From contig NC_033633.1 of assembly GCF_001540865.1 (NCBI RefSeq), positions 641,130 through 705,129 of the forward strand: a stretch of DNA of 64,000 nt, read 5' to 3'. A program made the translations under genes and the position numbers. The stretch is from Ananas comosus. Taxonomy: Eukaryota; Streptophyta; Magnoliopsida; Poales; Bromeliaceae. Position 1 is the first letter of the stretch; the number at the start of each line of letters is the position of its first letter. Positions 23,062 through 35,600 of this stretch are shown here, piece by piece. The notes under the pieces were generated by a model, which was not told the origin of the DNA, made no database searches, and saw nothing but the letters and a program-made list of their open reading frames with translations.

Positions 23062-25644
23062 ATGATGAGGAGGTACAGCCCACCTTATCGTAGTCCTCCC
23101 AGGAGGGGCTATGGTGGTAGGGGAAGAAGTCCACCAAGGAGGGGCTATGGTGGGTACGGTGGGCGAAAGGAACCAAGCCATGGAAGCCTTTTGGTCCGAA
23201 ACATTCCGTTAAGTTACCGGTAATTGATCAGTTTTGTAATGAAAATTACATAATTCTGTTTCTAACAACAGTTTTTTGCAACTAACGATTTTTTTTTTTA
23301 TTTTTTTATTTTTTTGGGCAGGCCTGAGGATATTCGTGTTCCTTTTGAAAGATTTGGACCTGTCAGGGATGTTTATTTGCCAAGGGACTACTACACTGGG
23401 TGAGATTTTCTGATTTGAATTTCAGTTTTATGTTTTTTGTTGCTGTAATGCTGCTGAGATTTGAGCAATTCCTTCTCTATCTTCTCTTGCCTGGAAAGAG
23501 TAATTATGTCACTAGTTGTGTGTGGGGGTTACGTATTTATTCAATTTGTAGTTTTAATGGGGCTATCAACTTCCACGATTAGTTCAATTATATCATACAC
23601 TTTTATTACCTTGATTCTTCCACTGAAATTTAGAAGGCTTTTGTAGAGAAGTATTCCATTTTCTTTATGCTATTTGCTTGTATATGCCTTCACCATGAGT
23701 TATTTGTTCGAATTATTCTCAGGGGTGGTATTGGTTTGAAGTAAGTACAAGCACTGCATTTATTGAAGACCACTCTTTATATTTCTAACTTATTCATTTG
23801 GTTGGTGGGATAAGAGTCTTGTCCAATCAAAGAAGTTCCTCTCTCAAGAGAAGTTCTGATTCGCCAACGAAAATAATTTCTTGAAGAGAAGATAGAACTG
23901 ACTTGTCAGAAAGTTGCATGAGAAGATGATTTGGAGATTGAAGTTGATTTCAAGTGGTTCGTAGTGTTTTAGTGTTTGAAGACGTTCAAGTCAAGGACTT
24001 TATGAAGATGCTGTACATAGTGATTATAGAAGAAATATGAAGATACTAGAGACTGGACTGCTAACTGCTTTTTGTGACACTTGACTACACTTTTGAGAGA
24101 AAATTTTAGTAAGTCGTTGTCTGTGCTCCATCAAGAACTAAGACTGCATGAAATGATTTTTTCATGACGACAAGCTTGTCAGGCACATATATATATTTAA
24201 TTATTATCTAGTATCTTTCTCATGATGTACGATGCAGGGAACCTCGAGGTTTTGCGTTCGTGGAGTTTGTTGACCCATATGATGCATCAGAAGCACAATA
24301 TCACATGAATCGTCAGCTTTTTGGCGGTAGAGAGATTACTGTTGTTGTCGCTGCTGAGACGAGGAAAAGACCTGAGGAAATGCGCAGTAGAGCAAGAATT
24401 AGGTATTTTGCTACTTTTCGAACAATGAACCACTTGTTAATGTAAAGTTATTTTGAAAGTTTACCAAGGATATGCTCACCTTTGGGAAATGCCTCTTTTA
24501 CAGAGGACCTTCTGGTGATGGCCGTCGTTCTTCTTATTATGGTAATCCCTTTTTTGCACTTGCTGTCATTGTTTTTTTTGTCTCAGTTAAATCTTTGAAA
24601 ATATTTTAGTTAGCTTGTAGAAGCCTTTTCTTTGTCAAGTCCAGTGGTTTGATGTTTAAAAAGGTGGTTGCGGAACCTTCGATTAACTTTTCGCCTCAAA
24701 TTCTCGTCACAGTTGTGCATTGGAGCATCAGTTGGCTCTGCACAAGTGTTATTTAAATTCTTGAATACAGCATTGTATTTAAATTTCATTGCCTTTTCTG
24801 CTTTTACTGGCACATGCTAGACCTCTTGGGATTGTGCACTCAAGCTTTTTCTTGCTTATTGCCATTCTTCATTTCTTCATATGCTTTCTTTACTAGCTCT
24901 CCATATGTCGACTCTTAACTGTCTATTTTTGCACCGCGCCTTTTTATTTTAGCACTAATTTTTGTAGCCTTCAGTCTGTTTTCTGAGCATATTTGAGTTC
25001 AATTTTGGCAGGACGATCTCGTTCTCGTTCAGTATCTCGTTCACGTTCTCCTCGCTACTCTTCTAGGGCTCGTCCTCGCTCAAGGTATGTAGGCAAGGAC
25101 TTAATATTAGTGTTTTTATGAGCAGAAATCAAAGGCAACAAAGAACTAGGTTTTTATTGGTCACAACTCTAATGATCAATTTCATATTTTTGTATTAAAT
25201 AAAAAAAGCAGATCCAACTCTCCTGGGCCGAGACGCCGGGGTGACTACTCTGCTTCTCCACGGAGAAAAGGGTCGCATCATGCGAGATCACCAAGGCATC
25301 ATGAGCCAAAAGAGCGTGATGAGGATAGAAATCGCAGGTCATATTCTCCCAGAGGCAAGAATGGTCACCAACGTGAATCTGACAACGGTTTTGATGAGTA
25401 CGTTGGTGCACTATTATTGAATCTCGACTTCTTTACGTTTCTATGTATAAAAATGCACATGCAGGCATAGAGTTATTCTGAAAATAAAAGACCTCAATAT
25501 ACGATTTTCTCATGTATTTACATGTAAGCTTCACATGATCGTGAGTATTTGCATTCCAACAGGAGATTGCCGCGGCATAACTCTGGCTCGCCTCCTGGAT
25601 CTCGCTCTAGGTCTGCCGACTTGTCCCCTGGCCCTAGCATTTAA
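23062..25644 (+). CDS. SCL30A-like: SC35-like SR splicing factor (SCL30/SCL30A/SCL33 type)
   Basis: Nuclear pre-mRNA splicing factor. Eight coding exons, 23062-23219, 23322-23399, 24238-24402, 24504-24541, 25012-25084, 25212-25397 and 25563-25644 (seven listed blocks hold coding sequence; the first exon also carries 5' UTR), join in phase to 259 residues. A short N-terminal RS/Gly extension (YSPPYRSPPRRGYGG) typical of SCL proteins precedes one RRM with RNP2 LLVRNI and RNP1 RGFAFVEF, then an Arg/Ser tail (RSRSRSVSRSRSPRYSS and later SP/RS dipeptides). The tail's SP and RS dipeptides are typical phosphorylation sites of CLK/SRPK kinases. The 838-bp intron inside the RRM matches the position of the regulated long intron known in Arabidopsis SCL33/SCL30A. 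The choice among SCL30, SCL30A and SCL33 is uncertain. Confidence 0.9.
23400..24237 (+). promoter_or_regulatory. Long GAAG-rich intron of the SCL gene with possible 18-nt microexon
   Basis: This intron separates the two halves of the RRM. Between about 23765 and 24050 the GAAG tetramer recurs about ten times (AGAAGTTCC, TGAAGAGAAGA, AGAAGATG and others). At 23723-23740 a CAG acceptor and a consensus GTAAGTA donor enclose 18 nt which, if used, would add GGIGLK in frame between YYTG and EPRGF. GAAG repeats in the equivalent intron of Arabidopsis SCL33 are reported as self-binding splicing elements. Confidence 0.55.
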
Positions 25645-26817
25645 TGCAAGGTAATGACGATGCTTGTGTTTTCCTATTAATGAAATTTATGTGACGGCAA
25701 CATTTTACATGCAAGTAAAATCTATTGGACTGATTAGCGGAAAGGTGTCATAGGATCCATCGCCCCTAGTTTTCCATGCACCATCAGCTTGCTGGTATTA
25801 AGTAATTTCTGCTGGCGAACAACTATAGTAAATTCTTGTTTGTTCATGTGCCGTGCAGCTGTTGAATCTTTATTGCTTATTTCGTGGAGCGTCTGCTGAT
25901 ATATGTTGAGCGAGGAGACTCTTAATTTGGTGTTTTCGTCATGAACAGCCAAGTTCGTAGTAGTTATATGCAACTTAGAAAAAGTTATGTATGACATGCA
26001 TTCTGCGCTTTTGTGTGTTTAGTTTCCGACTGTTTGGTTGCTTCCACACTTGGAAAGTGGAGGGTTTGAATCTTTGGTAATCATGCTTTAACTAAATTTG
26101 GGGATCCTGCTTTATTAATTGCGCACTTTAAATGGTGCTGTGGCACCGCACGCATTTTATGAAATGGTTAAGTATCAATGCAGGAGATGAGTGGGCAGGG
26201 AAATAATTATTGGATTCTCCCTTTTTTCACGAAAAAAAAAGGAGGGGATTTAGATGTTGTGAGAGACTATAGCTTGTTACTTGAAACCCCTTTTCTATGT
26301 CTGGTAGGAAGAGCCCAAATAGCCAATTTTGTCTAATCTAATTGCTTACACTGTTTAGATTGCAGTTGTATTTTTTTTTTCTTTGAAGCATGTTCTTGTT
26401 AGTAATGGCTACAGATAAACTTTGTTTTGTACTCGGGGAAGAAACGAAACATATCCTTCTTCGAAACAAAAATAAAATAAAATTGTAAACGAATAGGGGT
26501 CCCTAAAGCCATCCTTAGAACAAGCTTGGTTTCGCTTTCAGAGCTTGGTTTCTAAGATTGCGACATCTGATTCTGCAATAGTTAAAACAGGCTAATTTGT
26601 ACTATCGATGATCCAGTGAAACAAAAGGATGAATACCAAAGAGAAACAAAACCTATCTACCATTTCATGCAGCTGAGAAGATACCATAATGGAGATAGAT
26701 ATATAACGAAGGATTATAAGCGCAAGCAGCTATACACTATGCTACTTAAAAGTATATAATTTAGGCGATTACGTAAAACCCACCACGTATGGGTTCTATT
26801 CTGGGTGTTCTGCGCAA
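25645..26817. other. Convergent intergenic region between the SCL and kinase genes
   Basis: Holds the 3' UTRs of both genes, which end toward each other. No further gene recognised; the 87-codon minus frame at 25734 shows no family resemblance. Confidence 0.6.
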
Positions 26818-29587
26818 CTAAGAACACGCAGAAGCAGTTCTCAGATAGCCAGCTTTTGCATCCCCAGCATCTTCCAACTTTTTTCTCCGCGACTTATCGC
26901 CACTGTTACCAAGGCTTTGAGAGCTCAGCTTCGTTTCCGCTGGATGCTTCTTCTCCACCTCTGTGGAGACTAGAAGCTGTTCCAACGCAGAGACCACTTC
27001 ATCCATCGCGGGCCTTTGCTTAGCTTCCATGGAGAGGCACTGTACAGCGAGGGATGCGACCTTCTCTGCCCCGCTTAGCGAGTATTGCCCTTCTAGTCTG
27101 GTGTCGAGTACGCGGAATATCTTGCGCTTGTGCGTGAGATAAGGCCTCGCCCATTCCACCAGATTGTGCTCCCCATGCGGGCGGTTCTTGTCGATAGCAC
27201 GGCGCCCAGATAGCATCTCTAGCAGAACCACACCGAAGCTATACACGTCACTTTTCGACGTCAAATGACCTGCAAATATTGAAACAAATCAGCATTATGT
27301 GTGACATATAGAGCGGTAAATACGTAACAGCAGCACTATGGAACTTCAACCTGGTACCAGACTGATCTAGATCAGTGTACTCTTATGAATCCATTTAATT
27401 GTAGAATTGTACACTTCTATGTTACGCTCCGGGTCCCTTTTAGTTCAAAACATAGCGGAAAAGCGTCTGAAATTTTTTTTTTTTTTTTGAAAAGCCTGAC
27501 CCCAGAGTGTGCCAGATCCGTCGTGTCGGATAGTTACATTCTATCACAGAGTTAGAATAGAACTTTTATTCCCTTTAATTCTATGTAATGTAATTAAACT
27601 ATGTCGAATCTTACAATGACAAACACCACCAGGTGCTGTAGACTGGGAAAATTACCTGTTGCAAGATACTCAGGAGCAGCATACCCATATGTGCCCATGA
27701 CCCTCGTCGAAACATGACTCTTATCACCGGTCGGGCCATCCTTGGCCAATCCGAAATCCGACAGCTTTGCATTGTAGTTCTAACAGAAACAATTTATTAA
27801 TTAAACAAAAATCTTCCTAAGAAATAGATATAATGCCGGCAAAGAATAGCAACTTATGGAGCGTGAAGCTTTATACATACTGAATCGAGGAGCACATTGG
27901 AGGTCTTAAAATCGCGATATATAACTTTTGCCTCATCGCTATGAAGATAAGCCAGCCCCTTAGCAGCTCCAAGGGCAACTTTCATTCGGAAGTTCCATGA
28001 GAGAGGTTGAAAGTATGAACCCCCTACAACACCAATATATTACATAACAATCAGAACCTACAAGCATATAAAAAGTGAAAATCTCGCTCCAAGAATCCAG
28101 TAGCTTAATTTTCTATCCACCCATCGCCGACTACATGAACTGAAAGTACCTGCTGTGAAGAAAGATCAAAGGGGGAGCAAGTAGCATTCAAACTTACTCC
28201 TGAAGAGATGATTCTCCAAGCTACCACGAGGCATGAACTCATAGACCAGGAGACGATGGTCGTCCTCTAAACAGTATCCGATTAGTCTTACAAGATTCGG
28301 ATGGTACAATTGGCCCAAGTAATTAACTTCTGCCTGTTAGTTGCACAAAATTTCATCCAAGTTATTAGTCCACGGAGAAAAGAGGTTTAATCTGAACTAT
28401 AGTGATAAGAAAAAGTCAATTGATCTTATGTACAGTAAGGAGCTGTATGGAGCAAAATACCCCACGGAGAACAAGTCAGAAGGTAACAGACCCAGTTTAT
28501 AGAATAAGATATCTAAAGAACTACATAAATTTCAACATACGCCTAACTCCTGAAGACCAACCACACAACACGACCATTTCTAAAAGAAACTTTTGACTGC
28601 AACAAATTCTATACAATCATCCGCGCGAATTAACAAAGTATGAGGACCAAAAAGCTACGAATCAGAACATATATAGAATAAACACACATGAGTCCAATAA
28701 ACACTCACCAACCATTCCTTGTGGCCTTGAAAGCTTTCATGGTTGAGCCTTTTCACCGCAATAACTGTCCCGGTGCCGGGTTTGGATGCAGTGAGCGCAT
28801 GCTCATCGATCCAACCTTTGAAAACGGAACCAAAACCGCCCTCCCCTAACACACTATCGGGGCGGAAATTTCTAGTAGCAGTCTTCAGGTCGCTGAAGGT
28901 GAAGCTCTTCAAGTTGGTCGACTGCAAAATATCACCCTCAGTTCGAATTATCGGAGGTACGGACGTGCTCGAAGCCCTGCTGCTACAACCACTGTATTTG
29001 TTTCCATCCTTGCTGCAATTCTTAGAGCTCACACCTACATATATCCAAACATGTTATATGCCTAAACGGGCTTCACTGAGCTAAAAATAAAGAAAAATTA
29101 TGCAATTTACAAAACTTACACACTCTAAAAGCACTGGGAGAAAAAGGTCACTAACAAACAGTGTCTCAATGCACTAGTAAAGGAAGATACTGGTTGATTC
29201 CAAGTAAAAGCTTAAAGTGGGCCTTAAATTTTTACAACAAAACCTAACAAAATCAAAAAATTCTCGCTAAAGCTAAGCGAATCAAGTAGAAAACTACTAC
29301 TGAAACAAAGATTCAGCTTTTTGAAAGAGCTCACCAACAAATAGGGATATCAAAGCCCTGGTAACGGAAGATACTACATGATTCGTAGAAAAAGCTCCAG
29401 GTGGGTATTAGATTTCTCATAAAACCATAATAAAGAAATCGGCAGTTCCCACTACAGTCGCTTAATAAATGCACAAAGATCCAACTTTTACAAGAAATAA
29501 GCTTCGAAAATCCAATAAAAGCTCAGAGGAATCACCCGAAGCGGACACACTCTCCGCCTTGATCTTCGCGCTCCAGCAAATCCCCAT
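26818..29587 (-). CDS. Receptor-like cytoplasmic kinase VII (PBL/APK1-like)
   Basis: Ser/Thr kinase acting at the plasma membrane, downstream of receptor kinases in immunity or growth. Exons in transcript order: 29587-29536, 29034-28709, 28333-28198, 28023-27881, 27779-27656, 27269-26818; they join in phase to 410 residues. The N terminus [13 protein letters not shown] carries Gly2 and Cys4 for myristoylation and palmitoylation, as in APK1-type kinases. Then follow [17 protein letters not shown], the glycine loop [12 protein letters not shown], catalytic Lys in VIAVKRL, the catalytic loop [19 protein letters not shown] and the activation-loop stretch [19 protein letters not shown]. All kinase motifs are intact. 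The first exon was placed by its family-like sequence and by the matching phase at 29536/29034. The exact PBL number cannot be assigned by eye. Confidence 0.93.
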
Positions 29588-30046
29588 CAACACGCTCAAA
29601 AGCGAGATCGCTTCTACGTCTGTCCCCTCCCCCCCGCCCCAATCCCGCTCCCTCGGCTCCCTCCTTATAAGGGAGAATTAGGGTTTCCGACGCCTCGACC
29701 GAGGCGAAGCCGCGGCCGAATTCTTCGGACGGAGATCGCCCATTCCGAGCGGGTCGGCGCCGACTCCTCTCGCCATTTCGGGGCGCATCCACCGACCAAT
29801 GCGACGCGGAATCGCTCCGAATTGGGAAATCGATTCGATTCGACGAGGAGAGAGAGGAGATCGGGACAAGGGAGATCGAGATCGAGATCGAGATCGAATC
29901 AGGGGAGATGGATGAGTGGGAGGCGAGCGGAAGAAGAAGAAGAAGAGTATAAGGGTTTCGCTCTTTACCGAATTTGGTGTAATTTGGAGAGCGTCGTCGC
30001 CGACTTTGACCTTTTCAGTTCCACTGCCTTTTGGGTTTGGTACGAA

Positions 30047-30081
<35 letters not shown>

Positions 30082-30110
30082 GAGAGAGTGTGTCCGAAGA
30101 AGAAACTGTT
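29588..30110. other. 5' leader and promoter of the kinase gene, GA-rich
   Basis: GC-rich sequence upstream of the minus-strand kinase, with a GAGATC repeat at about 29868-29898 and a (GA)n tract at 30046-30088 on the plus strand (CT on the transcribed sense). Open frames on both strands here are artefacts of the repeats. Confidence 0.5.
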
Positions 30111-30185
30111 TTTCCATGCACCCGGTGTATCCGTACAACTTTTGCACCTCAGTACTATTGAACGGTTAATATACATACATGAATA

Positions 30186-30300
30186 CCGACGGTCCCTAAC
30201 GCAAGTAGCAAATAATTTAGTGGTTGGTATACGAGGTTTTAAGTTTGAAAAATTCATATTTCTAGTTAAGTTTATTTCTAAATAAAATAAATAAATATAT
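30186..30300 (+). mobile_element. tRNA-derived SINE copy, diverged, plus orientation
   Basis: 'caagtagcaaataatttag' then 'tggttggtatacgagg' parallels the head of the SINE at 44083-44236 read on its own strand, and 'agttaagtttatttctaaa' matches its body. The B box is decayed. It ends in an AATA/TA-rich tail at about 30285-30320. Confidence 0.55.
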
Positions 30301-30319
30301 ATATATATATATATATATA

Positions 30320-32604
30320 ATGAATCAAATAATATTATTCTTTCTAAACCATTCACTTCTGAATCGTCTGGTATGAATACTTCAAATTCAATTCACTGTA
30401 AATACATAGCAAAATCATCTCATGCATACAAATTTTCTAAAATTGTATCTATTAATCATTTAATATTAGCCACATGCGAATGATTTAGAAAAAGAATATT
30501 GCTTGATTCATTAAAAAAAAAAATCTAATTCAAACTTGTGATCTCCCTACAAAAATAAACTACCTAAATAAGTACCCAAGAGACACGAGTCACTGAGTTC
30601 AACAAGGTTTGACTAGAATTAAGGCACTAATTTGTTAGGGTATATAATAAATTGGAATAAGATACGTACTATTAACATTTATTCCGAGTCAAAAGTGCTT
30701 TAATTTTCATATTTAAGTGAGCATCGTACGCTTCTTTCAAAAAATATATACTTTTTGAGTATCATAAGCTAATGCTTTGACGTAGATGAACCATTAATCT
30801 AACATGAGTTGTAATTAATTAACGCTAATAATAATAACGTGTATAAAATAATGGAAAATCTAGGAATTTTCTGTTTTGGGTAAATTTTTCGGTTTGTTTA
30901 GTCGCTCGGGATCATTAATTCCTAATGACGAATAAACGCTTCCTAATGACGAATAAACGCCGTAGTTTTCGTAGATGTACCTCGAACACGGCTATTTACA
31001 TTTCGCTCCTGATGCTTACTTATCAAAACCGAAACAAAATTATAAATTCTTTATGCTTTTAAATTATGTAAAATTATATGCAAAATATGTGCTTTAACTG
31101 CTCTTCAGTTTATAAATTCGTTCAAGCAGAGTGGCCGATTAAATCTAACTGCCAAAATTAAAAGTTCAAACAGCTATTTGCGCAAGCACTAAAGTTCGGG
31201 GGACCTTTTTACATTTTTCCCATAAATTAATAAGATCATAGATTGATTTGTTTAAGTGAAAAATTTATAGACCAAATTATAAATAGCAGAAATTTCAAGA
31301 TCAAGCCATACATTTTTAAACCCAAAAAAAGGGCAACTCTGAGACCAGATGAACTTCTAAAGCTCTTATTCACCCACCTATGAAGTTTCTAAACACTGTT
31401 CTCAGAAGGCTTTATGTACAAAGGTCACAATTTTGACAGAGTTGACATTCTTTATTGAGAATTGGCACTACCACCTAAGAGATTTTGATCGATAAAATTC
31501 AACAAATGGAAGATACTATAGTTTCCGACTGCATTTTTAATGCGAAAACCGTGTTCTATATCGCAATAGTCAATCTGGTTTGCTAGAATTCTGCTAATTC
31601 GGGGCTCAGTGTTGCTGAGGGAAAAGGCCATCTCATGTCTTCGACACTTGATTGCGATCTGGGGTTCCAAATCCTGGGTCAAAACACAGAGAAAGAATTA
31701 GTAACTCCACCACATCTGTTTCGTGGCGCTAATGTAATTATCAAATCAAAGAAAATAAAGCCAATAATTGGATTTCATATATTAAAAATGCAGAATGTGG
31801 TTGCAGAAATGAAGAGGCAGCGAAAGAAGCGGAAGATTTGAGAGAACAGTCAAAGGTATCAAGTCCCCAATCAGATGAAGTTTCTAGAAATGGCAATCAA
31901 TCTGTTAAAAGATATTGGTAGGCCATGCATATTAGATTTAGATATTTCCACTATACTCAAAAAGATGAGCCACAAAAGAAACAACATTAATCTCTAGAAT
32001 TTTCATAAACGCCTCTGCTGTGCAAAAGATCTCCAGAATGTTAATCAATATGGTCCCTCCTGACAAGTGAAAAATGTGTTTGCGAGGCTGAAAACATTGC
32101 TAACATTGCACATAGTTAGCTTAAACAAAGAGCCAAGTGTACTTTTTGACATACATTCCATGCTTAGCTGAAACAGAAGTAATGCATGTAAAAAAGATCT
32201 GTTTCTATATGCGTTTCTATATGCATTTTCAACATACAAAACTGACTTAGAAAGTTTTGACTATTGATGACTTGTTTTTTTGCCAAGAAGAATAGTCTAT
32301 GATTCGATATCTGACTTGCGTTAATGGATGCGTGCCGGTAAGTTATAGTCATACATAATGAGAAAGATAAAACAACTCAATATAAATGTCAAATCTAACT
32401 CAGTTTATACCACAGGTAGAAAAGCTAACAAGCCCGAACATTGAAACCTAATATAGCAAAACCAAAACAAACAAGCAGAATAAGCACAAATCATAACATG
32501 CATTAGACATTTGTCTACAGCTGTATATGTAAACTAGAGGGGGAAAAAAGAAGATGCAATTATATTCCAACAAAAGGTTCCATAGCATACCTTTAGTTTG
32601 TGCA
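30320..32604. other. Intergenic and 3' flank of the MYB3R gene
   Basis: AT-rich; no gene recognised. Part of it, probably down to about 31440, may be 3' UTR or a further 3' exon of the MYB3R gene, since a good donor (CTAAAG|GTATGC on the minus strand, near 32591) follows just after the stop codon. Confidence 0.5.
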
Positions 32605-35600
32605 TTAGGCCACTCCCAAATTAGTTGTAAGCGCAAAGTCCTTCGCCAAATCTTCCAATCCAACTGGATGCTCATTCAATGCCATCCCTTGCATGCTTGA
32701 AAAATCGGTGCTAGAAATAGTATTAATTGCAGAACTGTTTTGGGAAGCCAAGCTCTGGAATTTGGCACTACCATCAAAATCATCCTTCAAATTAAAATCC
32801 AGTTGCTTTTCCACAGATTTGATCATCGAAGTTCTTTTCGATCTCAACCTATACGGAGGGGTAATATTAATGCTCTTTCCCTCACTAGAATGACTTGTCG
32901 ATTCTTTGAACACCTCCTGGTTACTTCCACTTTCCCGTCCTATTGGAGAACAAGCACTATCTTGATCCTTCCACTCATTTGTTTGTGTATTGCTATCAAG
33001 AGGAAGAGGCGTCTGTGTTTCCCTTTTCCTCCTCCGTATTATAGATGGAGTATTAGGATAGCTCATAGCTGCGCTCTTCAGTATGGATTCAGCACTCAGC
33101 TGAACCGAACCCTTTTTGAACCCGCATGGAGGGGTGAGATAACCAGCGGGCGATCGAACCACGTCCGAGCTGTAGGCATGCAGTATAGGACTGTATGCTT
33201 TAAAGAGAGAACCAAAATCTTCTAATTGAGGCGGCTCATAGTAAAGAGAGCCAAATGGAGAGTCTTCACTAAATAACATCCCTCTAGTTCTTTTGCTGGC
33301 TTGATCGGTTTCAGCCGTGTTGCTAATTTCTGCTGAATCATCTACTGAATCACCCTTACTAGATGTATGATCAGTTTCATGAGGCAGAATTCTGCAATTA
33401 ATAGAAGAATCGTCAAGTCCTCTCGCCGATTCACCTGTTGAATTACTTGGAGAAAAAAGTTGTAACTCTTCCTTGCAATTTTCCATAGTAGCCAATTCTG
33501 TAGGTGGACTAAAATGTGCAGAACCAGAACCAGTAGTTCCTAGTAAAGATTTGGTATTTTTGGGATAAACTTGCTCATTAACTAGTTTTGGTACATCCTT
33601 GGTACCATTATTCAAAGCAGGCTTCGGAACTGGTGGGAGCTTACCAGTTTGCGAGTAAAATTCTAACTTTTTCTTTAACGAACTATTCCAATGGTTCTTA
33701 ATGGAATTATCAGTCCTGGATAGCAGAAAAGGAAAAAAAGATCAATTTAAAACAATATAGTGATATGCAAGCTAAGGCAATTAGTGCAATCTAAAGAATA
33801 TAAGAAATAACTTAGCCCCCAGTATTTGTTCACATAAAATAAGTAGAGGATCAGCAAAAAGTTATTATCACAAACAGAACTTGCTAAGAAAAATGACAAT
33901 GCAACATGAAGGAAGCAGAGCAAATTATACCTATGTTATAAGATAGAAATCAGTATAGAGAATCAGTGGTAAATTAAGATAGGGATGGTTTTGTATCATT
34001 GTCATATATTTGGAAGGATGATTGACATTGCCAAACTTCAATGAGTGACAAAAAGATATCTGGCAATATATAACATGACATGTTTAGAATGGAGAGTAGA
34101 GTAGAAAGGAATTGCAAATTAGCAAATGAATTTTTAGGGAGTTTTGAAAATTGAAAGTGTTTTGAAGGCCAAAAGTTCGTTCATCATAACGAATTCAGGA
34201 GAAAACGCATCTATATGCATACAATACAGGACAACTACATTCGATGGAGACATATGTATATATCAATGCTTTTAAGTATTTACTCTGTGATCTTGTATTT
34301 AGAGATACATCTATATCAATGTTCAGGAGATAAGAGATCCTTTTGATATTCAGTAAACATTACCATAAGGACAACAAGTTATAGATAGGAGTAGTGTTTT
34401 CTCCACAAAAGACTTAACACAATAGGCAAAGAAGCACATGAAAAAACATTCCATGAAAACCAATACCTTCCAGGTAGGACCTTTGCGATTTCTGCCCATT
34501 TGTTTCCATGCACACGATGAGCATTGATGAGTGAGATCTCTTCGTCTGCAGTCCAAGCATCTTTCTTTATTTTAGGGTTCAAATGATTATGCCACCTAAG
34601 AGATGTTAAAAATATCAATTAATTTAGTTCAGCATATCCAATAGAACTGATATATAATGTGAATGGAACTTAAAATTCGCAATTCATGTAAGATCTTCTA
34701 GAATGAACTTTAAGCATCTAAGAGTAGGCTGGCATCTGAATTCTTTCACTTAAAAACATGAAAATGTATGAAGGACGATGGTTAATAAAAGTGGTCACAA
34801 AATGAAGACTTGGTATAGAAAACATTAATGTATGCAAACCAACAATAGAGCTAGTAAATAGATTAACTCAAATAGAGGAGAGAGACAGAGAGAGCAATGA
34901 GCAGCCTCTTTTTAAAATCAACCACCTACATTAACACTCTTTCCTCTTCGAAATAGTAATAGTAGTCAAATAATAGTAAGATCATAACAATAAAGTACCT
35001 CTCTCGGCATTGTTTGCCAATGCGACCAGGTAATGACCTTGCAATGACAGACCATTTTGCTGGTCCATATTTCTTTACAAGTTCGATGATTATCTCATCT
35101 TCCTGTCAAACCCAAAGAAGCATATTGTAATTAAAGATAGAAATGTGCTAAACTATCTATTAATAGGATGTTATGCCATGAACAAACCTCTGGAGTCCAA
35201 GGACCTTTAATAAGTTCAGGATTGAGAACCTTTTGCCATCTATGAAGACATTGCACTTCTGTCCTATCCGGGAAAAATTCAGCTGCATAGGGAAGAGACA
35301 GCTCTTCAACTTTCCAAATCTTCTAATTTGAGTATCGAAATCTATGATAACTAGTTGATTTTGCAAAACGAAATAGAGATAAATAAAAAAAGAATGAGGA
35401 CAAAACACCATGTCAAACTTACGCAACTACGCAACAACCAATATACACATAAATGATTTTACTTGGCAAGAAATTGAAATCCAATTTTCATACTCTCCCA
35501 ATACAAATTCACTTGAGAACATGGAAAACATAATTGGAAAGCAATTCCCTGGTGATGGTAGAAGTTTCTACCATTTCTCTTTGTTGTATTGGAATTGAAG

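Noticed and set aside
31452..31682. 76-codon minus frame as a last MYB3R exon
   Set aside because: The sequence does not resemble MYB3R C termini, and the gene already closes in phase at 32605.
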